A stretch of DNA of 12,250 nucleotides from CAYMLL01 sp964390645 (lineage in GTDB: Bacteria; Planctomycetota; UBA8108), in contig CAYMLL010000239.1 of NCBI GenBank assembly GCA_964390645.1, forward strand, positions 1-12,250. Reading direction: 5' to 3'. Position 1 is the stretch's first letter, and the number at the start of each line of letters is the position of its first letter. The notes beneath the pieces were generated by a model. The model worked only from the letters and a program-made list of their open reading frames with translations. It was not told the DNA's origin and ran no database searches. The position numbers were made by a program, and so were the translations under genes. Of this stretch, positions 6,711 to 12,250 are shown piece by piece.

Positions 6711-7340
6711 ATGTCCGAGCAGGTCTTGGTGGTTCCGAGAACGGTGCTCTTCCGCGCAGCGGATCGGGCCGTCTCGGGCTTTCAGAGCGCGGGTGTCGCC
6801 GGGTATCTCGACCGCGTCGCGCGAAGTGGCCGCTTTGCTCCACGTGATCAGGTCGAGGAGAATCCGTCACTTCAGCAGATTATCCCGTACGGCATGGTCT
6901 GTCTGGACGAACCGTGCGGGGGAAGGCGGGTGTTTCTGATGCGGCGCACTCGTGGCGGCAACGAGAGCCGGCTTCATGACCTCTACTCCATCGGCGTCGG
7001 CGGTCACATCAATCCGGGCGATGATACCGACCCCATCGGGGTGGTCGGGGCCCGAGATCGTGTCCGGGTGGCGCTCGAGCGAGAGCTCACCGAGGAACTG
7101 CACGTCGACACGTCGTATACGGTTTCGTGCGTCGGGGTGATCAACGACGACTCGAACGCCGTCGGCGAGGTGCACTTCGGTATCGTCTACCGTATCGATG
7201 TCGAGAGCCCGAGAGTCCGTGTACGGGAGACCGACCAGCTCGAGGGGCGTTTCGTCCCGATCGAGGAGCTGAGTGCTTACTCGGAGCGCCTCGAGTCGTG
7301 GTCCCGCCATGTCTCTCTCGCTCTCGGGGCTCCGGAGTGA
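6711..7340 (+). CDS. Nudix hydrolase, predicted phosphoesterase of the COG4112 type
   Basis: The 209-residue Nudix protein resembles the 'predicted phosphoesterase (MutT family)' group, starting with VLVVPRTVLF and carrying ESRLHDLYSIGVGGHINPGD before the catalytic helix. The Nudix box is split by an insertion of about 14 residues between GGHINPGDD and ERELTEELHV. The catalytic REUxEE core is intact, but the glycine after EE is replaced by LH. Nudix enzymes hydrolyse nucleoside diphosphates linked to another moiety; the substrate of this group is not known to me. The ATG at 6711 gives the family-like MSEQVLVVPR start with a weak GAGAG upstream; a GTG at 6693 would add six residues. The stop lies 7 bp before rex, so the two are probably one operon. 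Confidence 0.82.
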   Translation: MSEQVLVVPRTVLFRAADRAVSGFQSAGVAGYLDRVARSGRFAPRDQVEENPSLQQIIPYGMVCLDEPCGGRRVFLMRRTRGGNESRLHDLYSIGVGGHINPGDDTDPIGVVGARDRVRVALERELTEELHVDTSYTVSCVGVINDDSNAVGEVHFGIVYRIDVESPRVRVRETDQLEGRFVPIEELSAYSERLESWSRHVSLALGAPE

Positions 7341-7347
7341 CCCGGCG

Positions 7348-7998
7348 ATGACCCGACGCGACAAGGACATGTTGCCCGTGGTTCCGAAGGCTGCTGCAAC
7401 CCGGCTGTCACTCTACCTCCGGTTTCTCGAGTCGCTGAAGTTGCGCGGTGTCCCGACGATGTCATCGCAGCAGCTGGCGAAGGGGGTCGGTGTGACCGCG
7501 GCGCAGGTGCGCAAGGACCTGGGCTACTTCGGGCAGTTCGGCTTCCCCGGTGTCGGCTATCGCATCGAGAACCTCATCGACGAGATCCGCCACATCCTGG
7601 GGACTGACCGCACGTGGAACGTCGCGCTGGTCGGCATCGGAAATCTGGGCTCCGCTCTCCTGGAATACCGCGGCTTCCGGGCCCAGGGCTTCCGTATCTG
7701 CGCGCTCTTCGACAACCACCAGGAGATCCTCGGGCGCCGATTCGGAGGCCTCGAGGTGGATCATATCGACCAGATCGACACCGTCGTTCGCGATCGGCAG
7801 ATCGAGCTCGGAATCATCGCGGTGCCCGCGGCCGCGGCGCAGGAGGTTGCCGAGCGTCTGGTGACGGCCGGAATCCGTGGGATCTTCAACTTCGCGCCGA
7901 CGGTGCTCGTTCTCGCGGAAGGCGTTGGATATGTGTCGATCGATCTCGCCGTACAGCTCGAGCAGCTGAGCTTCTTCGTCACCCAGTCCCGGCAATGA
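7348..7998 (+). CDS. rex: Redox-sensing transcriptional repressor Rex
   Basis: This 216-residue protein matches Rex over its whole length. Rex is a homodimeric repressor that binds operator DNA when NAD+ is high and is released by NADH, controlling fermentative, respiratory and NAD-related genes. The N-terminal winged helix (about 14-80) contains TMSSQQLAKGVGVTAAQVRKD and the family hallmark DLGYFGQFGFPGVGY. The Rossmann nucleotide-binding motif VGIGNLGSALL has its glycines at 96-101. The C-terminal domain ends with FNFAPTVLVL and the swapped helix VDLAVQLEQLSFF-like segment. The chosen ATG follows GGAG at 7334-7337 by 10 nt; ATG 7369 is an alternative. It sits directly behind the Nudix gene. 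No Rex operator of the TTGTGAA-N4-TTCACAA kind is visible nearby. Confidence 0.96.
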   Translation: MTRRDKDMLPVVPKAAATRLSLYLRFLESLKLRGVPTMSSQQLAKGVGVTAAQVRKDLGYFGQFGFPGVGYRIENLIDEIRHILGTDRTWNVALVGIGNLGSALLEYRGFRAQGFRICALFDNHQEILGRRFGGLEVDHIDQIDTVVRDRQIELGIIAVPAAAAQEVAERLVTAGIRGIFNFAPTVLVLAEGVGYVSIDLAVQLEQLSFFVTQSRQ

Positions 7999-8028
7999 GG
8001 ACAGCGGCGAGGGGGCTGCGGGCTCCTC

Positions 8029-8073
8029 ACCCGGTCGGCCCTCCACGGCCTTCCGGGTCACCCTAATTCTTTT
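8029..8073 (+). terminator. Rho-independent-type terminator after rex
   Basis: ACCCGG (8029-8034) pairs with CCGGGT (8053-8058), and inside it GGCC (8037-8040) pairs with GGCC (8047-8050) around a 6-nt loop. A T-rich stretch, ATTCTTTT (8066-8073), follows a few bases later. It lies 31 bp after the rex stop and just before the tRNA promoter, which marks a transcription-unit boundary. The gap between stem and T tract is longer than ideal. Confidence 0.6.
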
Positions 8074-8100
8074 GACACAGGTTGCCTAAGTCGCTATAGT
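8072..8100 (+). promoter_or_regulatory. Near-consensus sigma70 promoter of tRNA-Gln/glmU
   Basis: TTGACA (8072-8077) is a perfect -35 box. TATAGT (8095-8100) differs from the consensus -10 by one base, and the spacer is exactly 17 bp. Transcription would start near 8107, about 11 nt before the tRNA. It is the strongest promoter in the window and the only one visible upstream of glmU, so it may drive the downstream gene run too. Confidence 0.85.
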
Positions 8101-8117
8101 CCGCCAGTTTGTCACCT

Positions 8118-8189
8118 TACCCGGTGGTGTAATTGGTAGCACAACAGGTTTTGGTCCTGTTAGTTGAGGTTCAAGTCCTCACCGGGTAG
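8118..8189 (+). tRNA. tRNA-Gln, anticodon TTG
   Basis: A complete 72-nt cloverleaf. The acceptor TACCCGG (8118-8124) pairs with CCGGGTA (8182-8188). The D stem GTGT (8127-8130) pairs with GCAC (8139-8142) around an AATTGGTA loop. The anticodon stem ACAGG/CCTGT encloses TTTTGGT with anticodon TTG (8151-8153). A 4-nt variable loop and T arm TGAGG-TTCAAGT-CCTCA follow. The U1-A72 first pair and G73 discriminator are glutamine identity features. The genome continues CCCA after G73, so the 3' CCA is not encoded exactly and is probably added after processing. It ends 26 bp before glmU. Confidence 0.96.
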
Positions 8190-8215
8190 CCCATTCCCGT
8201 GGAGGTTTGTTCCAA

Positions 8216-9529
8216 ATGCTTGCCGTCGTGGTACTTGCCGCGGGTAAGGGGACCCGGATGCGGTCCGAGGTTCCGAAGGTGCTTCACCCGCTTCTCGGCG
8301 CACCGCTTCTCGAGTATGCTCTCGAGCAGCGCGACCGTCTCGGCGGTGACCGAGCGGTTGTCGTGGTCGGCTGGGGGCGGGACGCGATCCGCCAGCATTT
8401 CGAGGACCGCGAGGTCCTCTGGGTCGTGCAGGAGGAGCAGCTCGGCACGGCTCACGCCGCCCACGTCGGGGTCGAAGGCGTCGTCGCCGAGCTCTCGTCG
8501 GACTCGAACCTCGATGTCCTGGTCCTCAACGGTGACCTCCCGCTTCTGCGTGATGAGACGCTTGCAAGTCTGCTCGCTCGGCACCGCAACGAAGGCGCTG
8601 CGGTCTCCGTTCTCACCTGCGAGAAGGACGTTCCGACCGGTTACGGGCGCATCGTCCGTGCCCCGAGTGGCCAGCTCAGCGGTATCGTCGAGGAGGCGGA
8701 TTGCGACGACGCGACCCGAGCGTTGCGAGAGGTCAATGTCGGAACCTACGTTTTTCGTGGGGCTGACTTTCGCAAGTACTACAAGCGCATCGACAGCGAC
8801 AACGAGCAGAACGAGCTCTACTTGACCGACGTCGTGGTCGAGGCTGCGAGGGATGGTGCTCGTGTCGAGACCGTCCCCGTGCTCGATGAACTCGAGACCG
8901 CACAGGTCAACTCCCGCAAGGAACTCGCCGTCGCCTCGGGGATCCTGCGCGAGCGGATCGTCGACGACTTGTTCGAGTCAGGCGTACAGATCGATGACCC
9001 GGCGAGCACCTACATCGAGAGTGGCGTCGAGATCGCTTCCGGCGCGCGCATTCATCCCTTCTGCGTGATTCGCAGAGGCGTGAGGATCGGTCCCGGCTGC
9101 GAGGTCGGTCCCTTCGTACACCTGCGACCGGCGAGCGACCTGCGCAGCGGAGCCCGGGTCGGGAACTTCTGTGAGGTCAAGAACTCGGTGCTGGGGGAAG
9201 GCAGCAAGACGAACCACCTCAGTTACATCGGAGACGGCGATGTCGGCGCCCGGGTCAACATCGGAGCTGGTACCGTCTTCGCCAACTACGATGGCAAGGA
9301 GAAGCACCGTACGGTGGTCAAGGATCGCGCCTTTATCGGCAGCGGCACGGTGCTGGTCGCGCCGGTGACGATCGGCGAGCGCGCTCAGACCGGCGCTGGA
9401 AGCGTCGTGTTGCGGGGAAGGGACGTCGGTGATGACGGCGTCGTCGTCGGTGTCCCGGCGCGGGCTCTCGGTGAGCCGGCGAGAGAGAAGGATACTGCAA
9501 GTCCGGCACCTGGTTCCGTGAAGCGGTAG
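8216..9529 (+). CDS. glmU: Bifunctional GlcN-1-P acetyltransferase / GlcNAc-1-P uridyltransferase
   Basis: GlmU acetylates glucosamine-1-phosphate with acetyl-CoA, then transfers UMP from UTP to give UDP-GlcNAc, the precursor of peptidoglycan and lipopolysaccharide; it is cytoplasmic and trimeric. The 437-residue product has both domains. The N-terminal pyrophosphorylase carries LAAGKGTRM (7-15), QEEQLGTAHA, NGDLPLL, GYGRIV, EVNVGTYVF and NELYLTD. The C-terminal left-handed beta-helix carries HLRPASDLRSGARVGNFCEV, KTNHLSYIGD with the catalytic histidine, INIGAGT-like VNIGAGTVFANYDG, and IGSGTVLVAPV. Length is close to the E. coli enzyme (456). ATG 8216 lies 10 nt after GGAGG (8201-8205); an upstream TTG at 8207 is too close to it. 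It probably shares the tRNA-Gln promoter and is followed at 50 bp by rplY. No prs lies in between. Confidence 0.97.
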   Translation: MLAVVVLAAGKGTRMRSEVPKVLHPLLGAPLLEYALEQRDRLGGDRAVVVVGWGRDAIRQHFEDREVLWVVQEEQLGTAHAAHVGVEGVVAELSSDSNLDVLVLNGDLPLLRDETLASLLARHRNEGAAVSVLTCEKDVPTGYGRIVRAPSGQLSGIVEEADCDDATRALREVNVGTYVFRGADFRKYYKRIDSDNEQNELYLTDVVVEAARDGARVETVPVLDELETAQVNSRKELAVASGILRERIVDDLFESGVQIDDPASTYIESGVEIASGARIHPFCVIRRGVRIGPGCEVGPFVHLRPASDLRSGARVGNFCEVKNSVLGEGSKTNHLSYIGDGDVGARVNIGAGTVFANYDGKEKHRTVVKDRAFIGSGTVLVAPVTIGERAQTGAGSVVLRGRDVGDDGVVVGVPARALGEPAREKDTASPAPGSVKR

Positions 9530-9579
9530 CGAATACCAACCGGGGAGCCCCAAGGAATCGTGTCAGAAGGATTCAAGCC

Positions 9580-10217
9580 ATGGATGAGTTCGTGCTCACG
9601 GGATCGCCTCGCTCCGAATTCGGGAGGAAGGCGACGCGACGACTGCGACGTGAAGGCCGTCTGCCGGTGAATATCTACGGCCACAAGGAGACCAACGTCA
9701 ACGCCAGTCTCGACGCGCGCGAGTTTCGCCGTTTTTTCGAGGACGGGCATCGCATGGCGACGCTCGAGATCGACGGCAAGCAGGAGCACGGTGTCGTCAA
9801 GGAGGTGCAGTACGACGGCCTGGGGAACGAGATTCTCCACGTCGACTTCACCCGTGTCTCCAGGGACGAGAAGATCGAGATCGAGGTGCCGTTCGAGATC
9901 GTCGGGGTCGTGGCTGGAGGCGTCGTTGACTTCGCCCACAGAGAGGTGAGGATCTTGGGCCTCCCGGGCAACCTTCCCGAGCACATCGAGCTTCGCGTCA
10001 GCGNNNNNNNNNNGACCTGAAGATCGGCGATGCGATTCGTGTCAGGGACGTGCCGGAGCCGGCTGACTGCCAGATTCTCGACGACCGTGATCTCGTCGTC
10101 TTTGCGGTGCACGCGCCCAAGGGCGTCGAGACGTCCGAGGATGTGTCGGCCGAGGATGCCCCGAGCGAGCCCGAGATTATCGGCAAGCCGAAGGATGAGG
10201 ACGAGGACAAGGCCTGA
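9580..10217 (+). CDS. rplY: Ribosomal protein bL25, CTC/TL5 form (interrupted by assembly gap)
   Basis: bL25 binds 5S rRNA in the large subunit; the CTC form has an extra C-terminal beta domain. The N-terminal L25 domain runs from EFVLTGSPRSEFGRKATRRL through GRLPVNIYG to the end of the 5S-binding fold. The C-terminal TL5 domain contains HVDFTRVSRDEKIEIEVPFEIVG, PEHIELRVS, then DLKIGDAIRVRDV. It ends in an acidic, low-complexity tail (EDVSAEDAPSEPEI, DEDEDKA). Ten Ns at 10004-10013 shift the apparent frame and create a false stop at 10018-10020. Reading GAC at 10014 in frame restores the protein to TGA 10215-10217. AGAAGG (9565-9570) lies 9 nt before the ATG. Complete length would be about 208 residues if the gap is artificial. 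Confidence 0.93.
10004..10013. other. Assembly gap of 10 Ns inside rplY
   Basis: A placeholder run interrupts the coding sequence at a point where the family has no insertion. The flanks (GTCAGCG and GACCTGAAG) would join perfectly in frame, as RVSDLKIGD, if their G were shared, so the true gap may be a 1-bp overlap. Confidence 0.9.
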
Positions 10218-10277
10218 TCCTGATCTCCTCACGGATCCCGGACCGTGACCGCTGGTGCTTTGTCGTCGATTGATCGC

Positions 10278-10283
10278 AGGAGG
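10278..10283 (+). promoter_or_regulatory. Shine-Dalgarno that selects a CTG start for pth
   Basis: AGGAGG stands 6 nt before CTG 10290-10292, whose following codons read KCIVGLGNPG, exactly the expected N-terminus of peptidyl-tRNA hydrolase. Upstream GTG 10245 and TTG 10260 are in frame but lack such a site. The nearby ATG at 10294 is out of frame. Confidence 0.7.
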
Positions 10284-10289
10284 CTTCCA

Positions 10290-10883
10290 CTGAAATGTAT
10301 CGTCGGTCTCGGCAATCCCGGAAGACGGTATGCCGGATCGCGCCACAACATCGGTTTTGAGACGGTCGAGTGCTTTGCGGGGCAGGAGCTCTTCGAGCCT
10401 GAGCGCCGCAAGTTCAAGGCGCTCTACCAGGAGCGAACGCTGTCACTGAAAGGAGGCGCTGAGAAGGTCTACCTCGTACGCCCCCAGACTTACATGAACG
10501 CGAGCGGTCACGCGGTGCGGGACTTTCTCGGTTTTTTTGGGGTCGACACGACGTCCTCTCTCGCGGAGACTCTTCTCGTTGTTCACGACGACCTCGACCT
10601 GCCGCAGGGCAGACTGCGTTATCGTGTCCGCGGTTCGGCCGGTGGCCATCGCGGTTTGCAGTCGGTTATCGAGTGTCTCGGGCACCGGGATTTCTCGCGT
10701 TTGAAGATCGGTGTGGGACGTCGGGAGGGCTCCGAGCCAGCGGCCTATGTGCTTGAGAAAGCCGACCCGCAGACGCGGGAGGCGCTCGGACGTGCGGCAC
10801 GCTTGGCGGCGGCGAGTCTCGGCGTCTGGCTCGCCGAGGGCGATGAGGTTGCCATGAACCGCTTCAATCGGCCCGATGAGTGA
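10290..10883 (+). CDS. pth: Peptidyl-tRNA hydrolase, with probable CTG start
   Basis: Pth cleaves the ester bond of peptidyl-tRNAs that drop off ribosomes, recycling tRNA; it is essential in most bacteria. The 197-residue product has the family landmarks: CIVGLGNPGRRYAGSRHNIGF with the substrate-binding Asn and catalytic His, RPQTYMNASG, VVHDDLDLPQG with the catalytic-pair Asp, GSAGGHRGLQSVI, and DFSRLKIGVGR. The length is normal (about 190) only if translation begins at CTG 10290, 6 nt after AGGAGG. The frame continues upstream to GTG 10245, which would add 15 residues unlike any Pth N-terminus I know. It follows rplY by 72 bp and precedes rpsF by about 107 bp in a translation gene cluster. 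Confidence 0.95.
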   Translation: MKCIVGLGNPGRRYAGSRHNIGFETVECFAGQELFEPERRKFKALYQERTLSLKGGAEKVYLVRPQTYMNASGHAVRDFLGFFGVDTTSSLAETLLVVHDDLDLPQGRLRYRVRGSAGGHRGLQSVIECLGHRDFSRLKIGVGRREGSEPAAYVLEKADPQTREALGRAARLAAASLGVWLAEGDEVAMNRFNRPDE

Positions 10884-10990
10884 GCGAGAGCTGACATCGG
10901 CGAGCGCTGGCGATGTTCCGGCGACGGAGCTCGGATAGACACGATGATCCCGGGACACGGATACTCAACCAGCCAGGGAGGCACGCAGAC
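10884..10990 (+). promoter_or_regulatory. rpsF leader with hairpin
   Basis: The 107-bp gap between pth and rpsF holds ACATCG (10894-10899) pairing with CGATGT (10911-10916), followed by CCG-containing sequence (10918-10920). In many bacteria the S6:S18 complex represses its own mRNA by binding a leader hairpin with CCG, so an autoregulatory element is possible here. AGGGAGG (10975-10981) is the rpsF ribosome-binding site. Confidence 0.3.
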
Positions 10991-11740
10991 TTGAGACTCT
11001 ACGAAGGACTTTTCCTCTTCGACGCGAACCTCGCCAGTCGGGACTGGCCGGGGCTCGAGAAGCACGTCGAGGAGGTGATGAAGAAAAACTCGGCGGAACT
11101 CGTTTATACGGAGCGCTGGCCTGATCGCAAGCTGGCTTACGAGGTCAAGGGGTGCAGGAAGGGTGTCTACTACCTGACCTACTTCAACGCTCCGGCGAAC
11201 TCGATCAGTGGGATCGAAAGGGATGTGCGACTCTCGGAACGCATCCTCCGGGTCCTCGTCCTGCAGAACGAGTACATCGAAGAGGTTCTCGATCATCGCA
11301 GGAAGCAGGCGGAATCCGTCGCCTCGGAGTCGTCCGAGAGTGAGAGCGCCGCGTCGTCGGCTTCGACGGGCCCTGCCGTGGCTACGGCTGTGGCCGCGGT
11401 CGCCGAGAAGGCTTCGGCCGCTGCGGAGACGGCGCCCGCTGCGGAGACGGCGCCCGCTGCGGAGACGGTGCCCGCTGCGGAGACGGCGCCCGCTGCGGAG
11501 ACGGCGCCCGCTGCGGAGACGGCGCCTGCTGCGGAGACGGCGCCTGCTGCGGAGACGGCGCCTGCTGTGGAGACGGTGCCCGCTGCGGAGACGGCGCCTG
11601 CTGCGGAGACGGCGCCTGCTGCGGAGACGGCGCCTGCTGCGGAGACGGTGCCCGCTGTGGAGACGGTGCCCGCTGTGGAGGGTGGGACCGCGGAGGAGGC
11701 CGGGACTGCGGAGGAGGTCCCGGAGGATGCGACGTCGTAG
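10991..11740 (+). CDS. rpsF: Ribosomal protein bS6 with long Ala/Glu/Thr/Pro repeat tail
   Basis: bS6 sits on the 30S platform with bS18. The 249-residue product has a normal S6 domain at about 1-100: LRLYEGLFLFDANLA, then TERWPDRKLAYEVKG, KGVYYLTYFNAP and IERDVRLSERILRVLVL. After a serine/glutamate-rich linker come 14 copies of a six-residue AAETAP-type unit (residues 144-227) and an acidic end (EEAGTAEEVPEDATS). Typical bS6 is 95-140 residues, so the tail more than doubles it. The start is TTG 10991, 9 nt after AGGGAGG; the longer frame from 10913 adds residues not seen in the family. E. coli bS6 receives C-terminal glutamates from RimK; here acidity is encoded. Next comes ssb, after a 316-bp gap. 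Confidence 0.95.
   Translation: MRLYEGLFLFDANLASRDWPGLEKHVEEVMKKNSAELVYTERWPDRKLAYEVKGCRKGVYYLTYFNAPANSISGIERDVRLSERILRVLVLQNEYIEEVLDHRRKQAESVASESSESESAASSASTGPAVATAVAAVAEKASAAAETAPAAETAPAAETVPAAETAPAAETAPAAETAPAAETAPAAETAPAVETVPAAETAPAAETAPAAETAPAAETVPAVETVPAVEGGTAEEAGTAEEVPEDATS
11420..11671. repeat. Fourteen 18-bp tandem repeats in rpsF
   Basis: The unit GCTGCGGAGACGGCGCCC encodes AAETAP. Variants differ by single bases (GTG for GCG, CCT for CCC, GTG in the second codon); units 3, 9, 13 and 14 carry Val. A partial unit follows at 11672. No unit breaks frame. Near-identical DNA implies recent slippage or unequal recombination. Confidence 0.95.
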
Positions 11741-11782
11741 GGTCGCCCAAGAAGCTCTCTCTGTCGACAAAAGGAACCTTTG

Positions 11783-11986
11783 ATGGGAGTTCGGCGCTTG
11801 TTGACGTCGGTCATGCGTTTCGCCCGGGTGCCGGGGTGCGACGCGGACGGTCGAGGGGCGTTCGGATCGGGAAGAGTCAGCCGGCCGGTCGCCGCGAGAC
11901 GGACGAACCTTCGGCGTTGTTTTTCCACCGAGTTCACGCCGCGGATCACGAAAGCGAAGCGGTCACCACGGACTGAAGTGGCGTGA
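11783..11986 (+). CDS. Possible small basic protein, 67 residues
   Basis: An ATG at 11783, preceded by AAAAGGA (spacing about 7-8 nt), opens a 67-codon frame to TGA 11984-11986. The product is Arg/Thr/Ser-rich and basic with two cysteines and resembles nothing I know; it is not bS18, which often lies near here. Arg-rich composition is what random GC-rich sequence yields, so it may not be translated. It sits in the 316-bp gap between rpsF and ssb. Confidence 0.25.
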   Translation: MGVRRLLTSVMRFARVPGCDADGRGAFGSGRVSRPVAARRTNLRRCFSTEFTPRITKAKRSPRTEVA

Positions 11987-12006
11987 AGAGTAACGAGAGA
12001 CCCTCC

Positions 12007-12039
12007 GTCCGGGAGATTTCTCCGGACTGCGGGTACCCG
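12007..12039 (+). promoter_or_regulatory. Paired inverted repeats in the ssb leader
   Basis: GTCCGGGAGA (12007-12016) pairs with TCTCCGGAC (12019-12027) apart from one bulged G, and is followed at once by the perfect palindrome CGGGTACCCG (12030-12039). The ssb ribosome-binding site GAGGAGG (12043-12049) comes next. This could be a translational control hairpin or a protein-binding site. I see no T tract. Confidence 0.35.
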
Positions 12040-12056
12040 ACAGAGGAGGCCTGGAG

Positions 12057-12250
12057 ATGTCCAACTTCAACCAAGTCATCTTGATGGGTCGTCTGACCCG
12101 CACTCCCGAATTGCGGTACACTCCGAAGGGGACGGCGGTCACCGATCTCGGAATCGCGACGAATCGAGTGCGCAACGACCCGCAGACCGGCGAGCGCCAC
12201 GAGGAGACGACCTTCGTCGACGTCACCTTCTGGGGCAAGCAGGCGGAGAC
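12057..12250 (+). CDS. ssb: Single-stranded DNA-binding protein (5' part)
   Basis: SSB coats single-stranded DNA in replication, recombination and repair. The 64 visible codons form the start of the OB fold: MSNFNQVILMGRLTRTPELR, then YTPKGTAVTDLGIATNR, an acidic/polar loop (DPQTGERHEE) and TTFVDVTFWGKQAE. These are the standard bacterial SSB motifs in order. The ATG at 12057 follows GAGGAGG (12043-12049) by 7 nt. The gene runs off the right edge, so the C-terminal tail is unseen. The rpsF-ssb order is common; rpsR and rplI would be expected further on. Confidence 0.95.
   Translation, partial: MSNFNQVILMGRLTRTPELRYTPKGTAVTDLGIATNRVRNDPQTGERHEETTFVDVTFWGKQAE

Noticed and set aside
6417..8117. 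Rex operator near rex or the Nudix gene
   Set aside because: I looked for TTGTGAA/TTCACAA-type dyads and saw none, so autoregulation by Rex is not supported here.
10745..11770. 341-codon minus-strand frame with RRLRSG repeats
   Set aside because: It is antisense to pth and the rpsF repeats; the repeat is stop-free in several frames and the rpsF frame is supported by the S6 domain.
11293..11949. 218-codon minus-strand frame with SAAGAV repeats
   Set aside because: It is a shadow of the same 18-bp repeat, with no recognisable domain.
11741..12056. rpsR (bS18) between rpsF and ssb
   Set aside because: No frame in this gap shows the bS18 motifs, so the gene must lie elsewhere or beyond the window.

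Overview
This window is a GC-rich bacterial chromosome segment. Double-membrane organisation is suggested by a probable outer-membrane beta-barrel protein. The closest fit I can offer is a PVC-type lineage such as Planctomycetes, or a similar uncultured phylum. That rests on the sodium/solute symporter followed by a tiny two-helix membrane protein, and on the glmU / rplY (CTC-type) / pth / rpsF / ssb gene order. It is an inference from gene style and order, not a proven assignment. A run of 10 Ns suggests a scaffolded draft or metagenome assembly. Non-AUG starts are common: TTG for the CYTH gene, the two-helix protein and rpsF, GTG for one orphan gene, and apparently CTG for pth.

Layout: Bases 1-360 hold a nine-copy 15-bp tandem repeat and no gene I can prove. 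Bases 361-3750 hold a forward group: a YacP/NYN-type nuclease, a CYTH phosphohydrolase, a sodium:solute symporter with a large soluble insertion, and an overlapping 61-residue membrane protein. Bases 3751-4347 have no intact gene but carry what looks like a broken gene on the minus strand. Bases 4348-5797 hold a tight pair, an unrecognised 105-residue protein and a secreted beta-rich protein. A convergent orphan gene (5847-6416, minus) follows, separated by a candidate bidirectional terminator. A divergent intergenic region with a perfect 14-bp palindrome precedes a Nudix hydrolase that is 7 bp from the NADH-sensing repressor rex.

After a terminator-like hairpin behind rex comes a near-perfect sigma70 promoter, a tRNA-Gln(TTG), and then a housekeeping run: glmU (UDP-GlcNAc synthesis), rplY (bL25, interrupted by the N run), pth (peptidyl-tRNA hydrolase), rpsF (bS6 with a long Ala/Glu/Thr/Pro repeat tail) and the start of ssb, which runs off the right edge. 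The right half therefore couples cell-wall precursor supply, translation and replication factors. The left half is accessory or transport.

No clearly new multi-gene system is visible. The most unusual items are the repeat-tailed bS6, the CTG start of pth, the 15-bp array with its T-T-T/G-G-G/T-T-T variant order, the soluble insertion in the symporter, and the minus-strand gene remnant.
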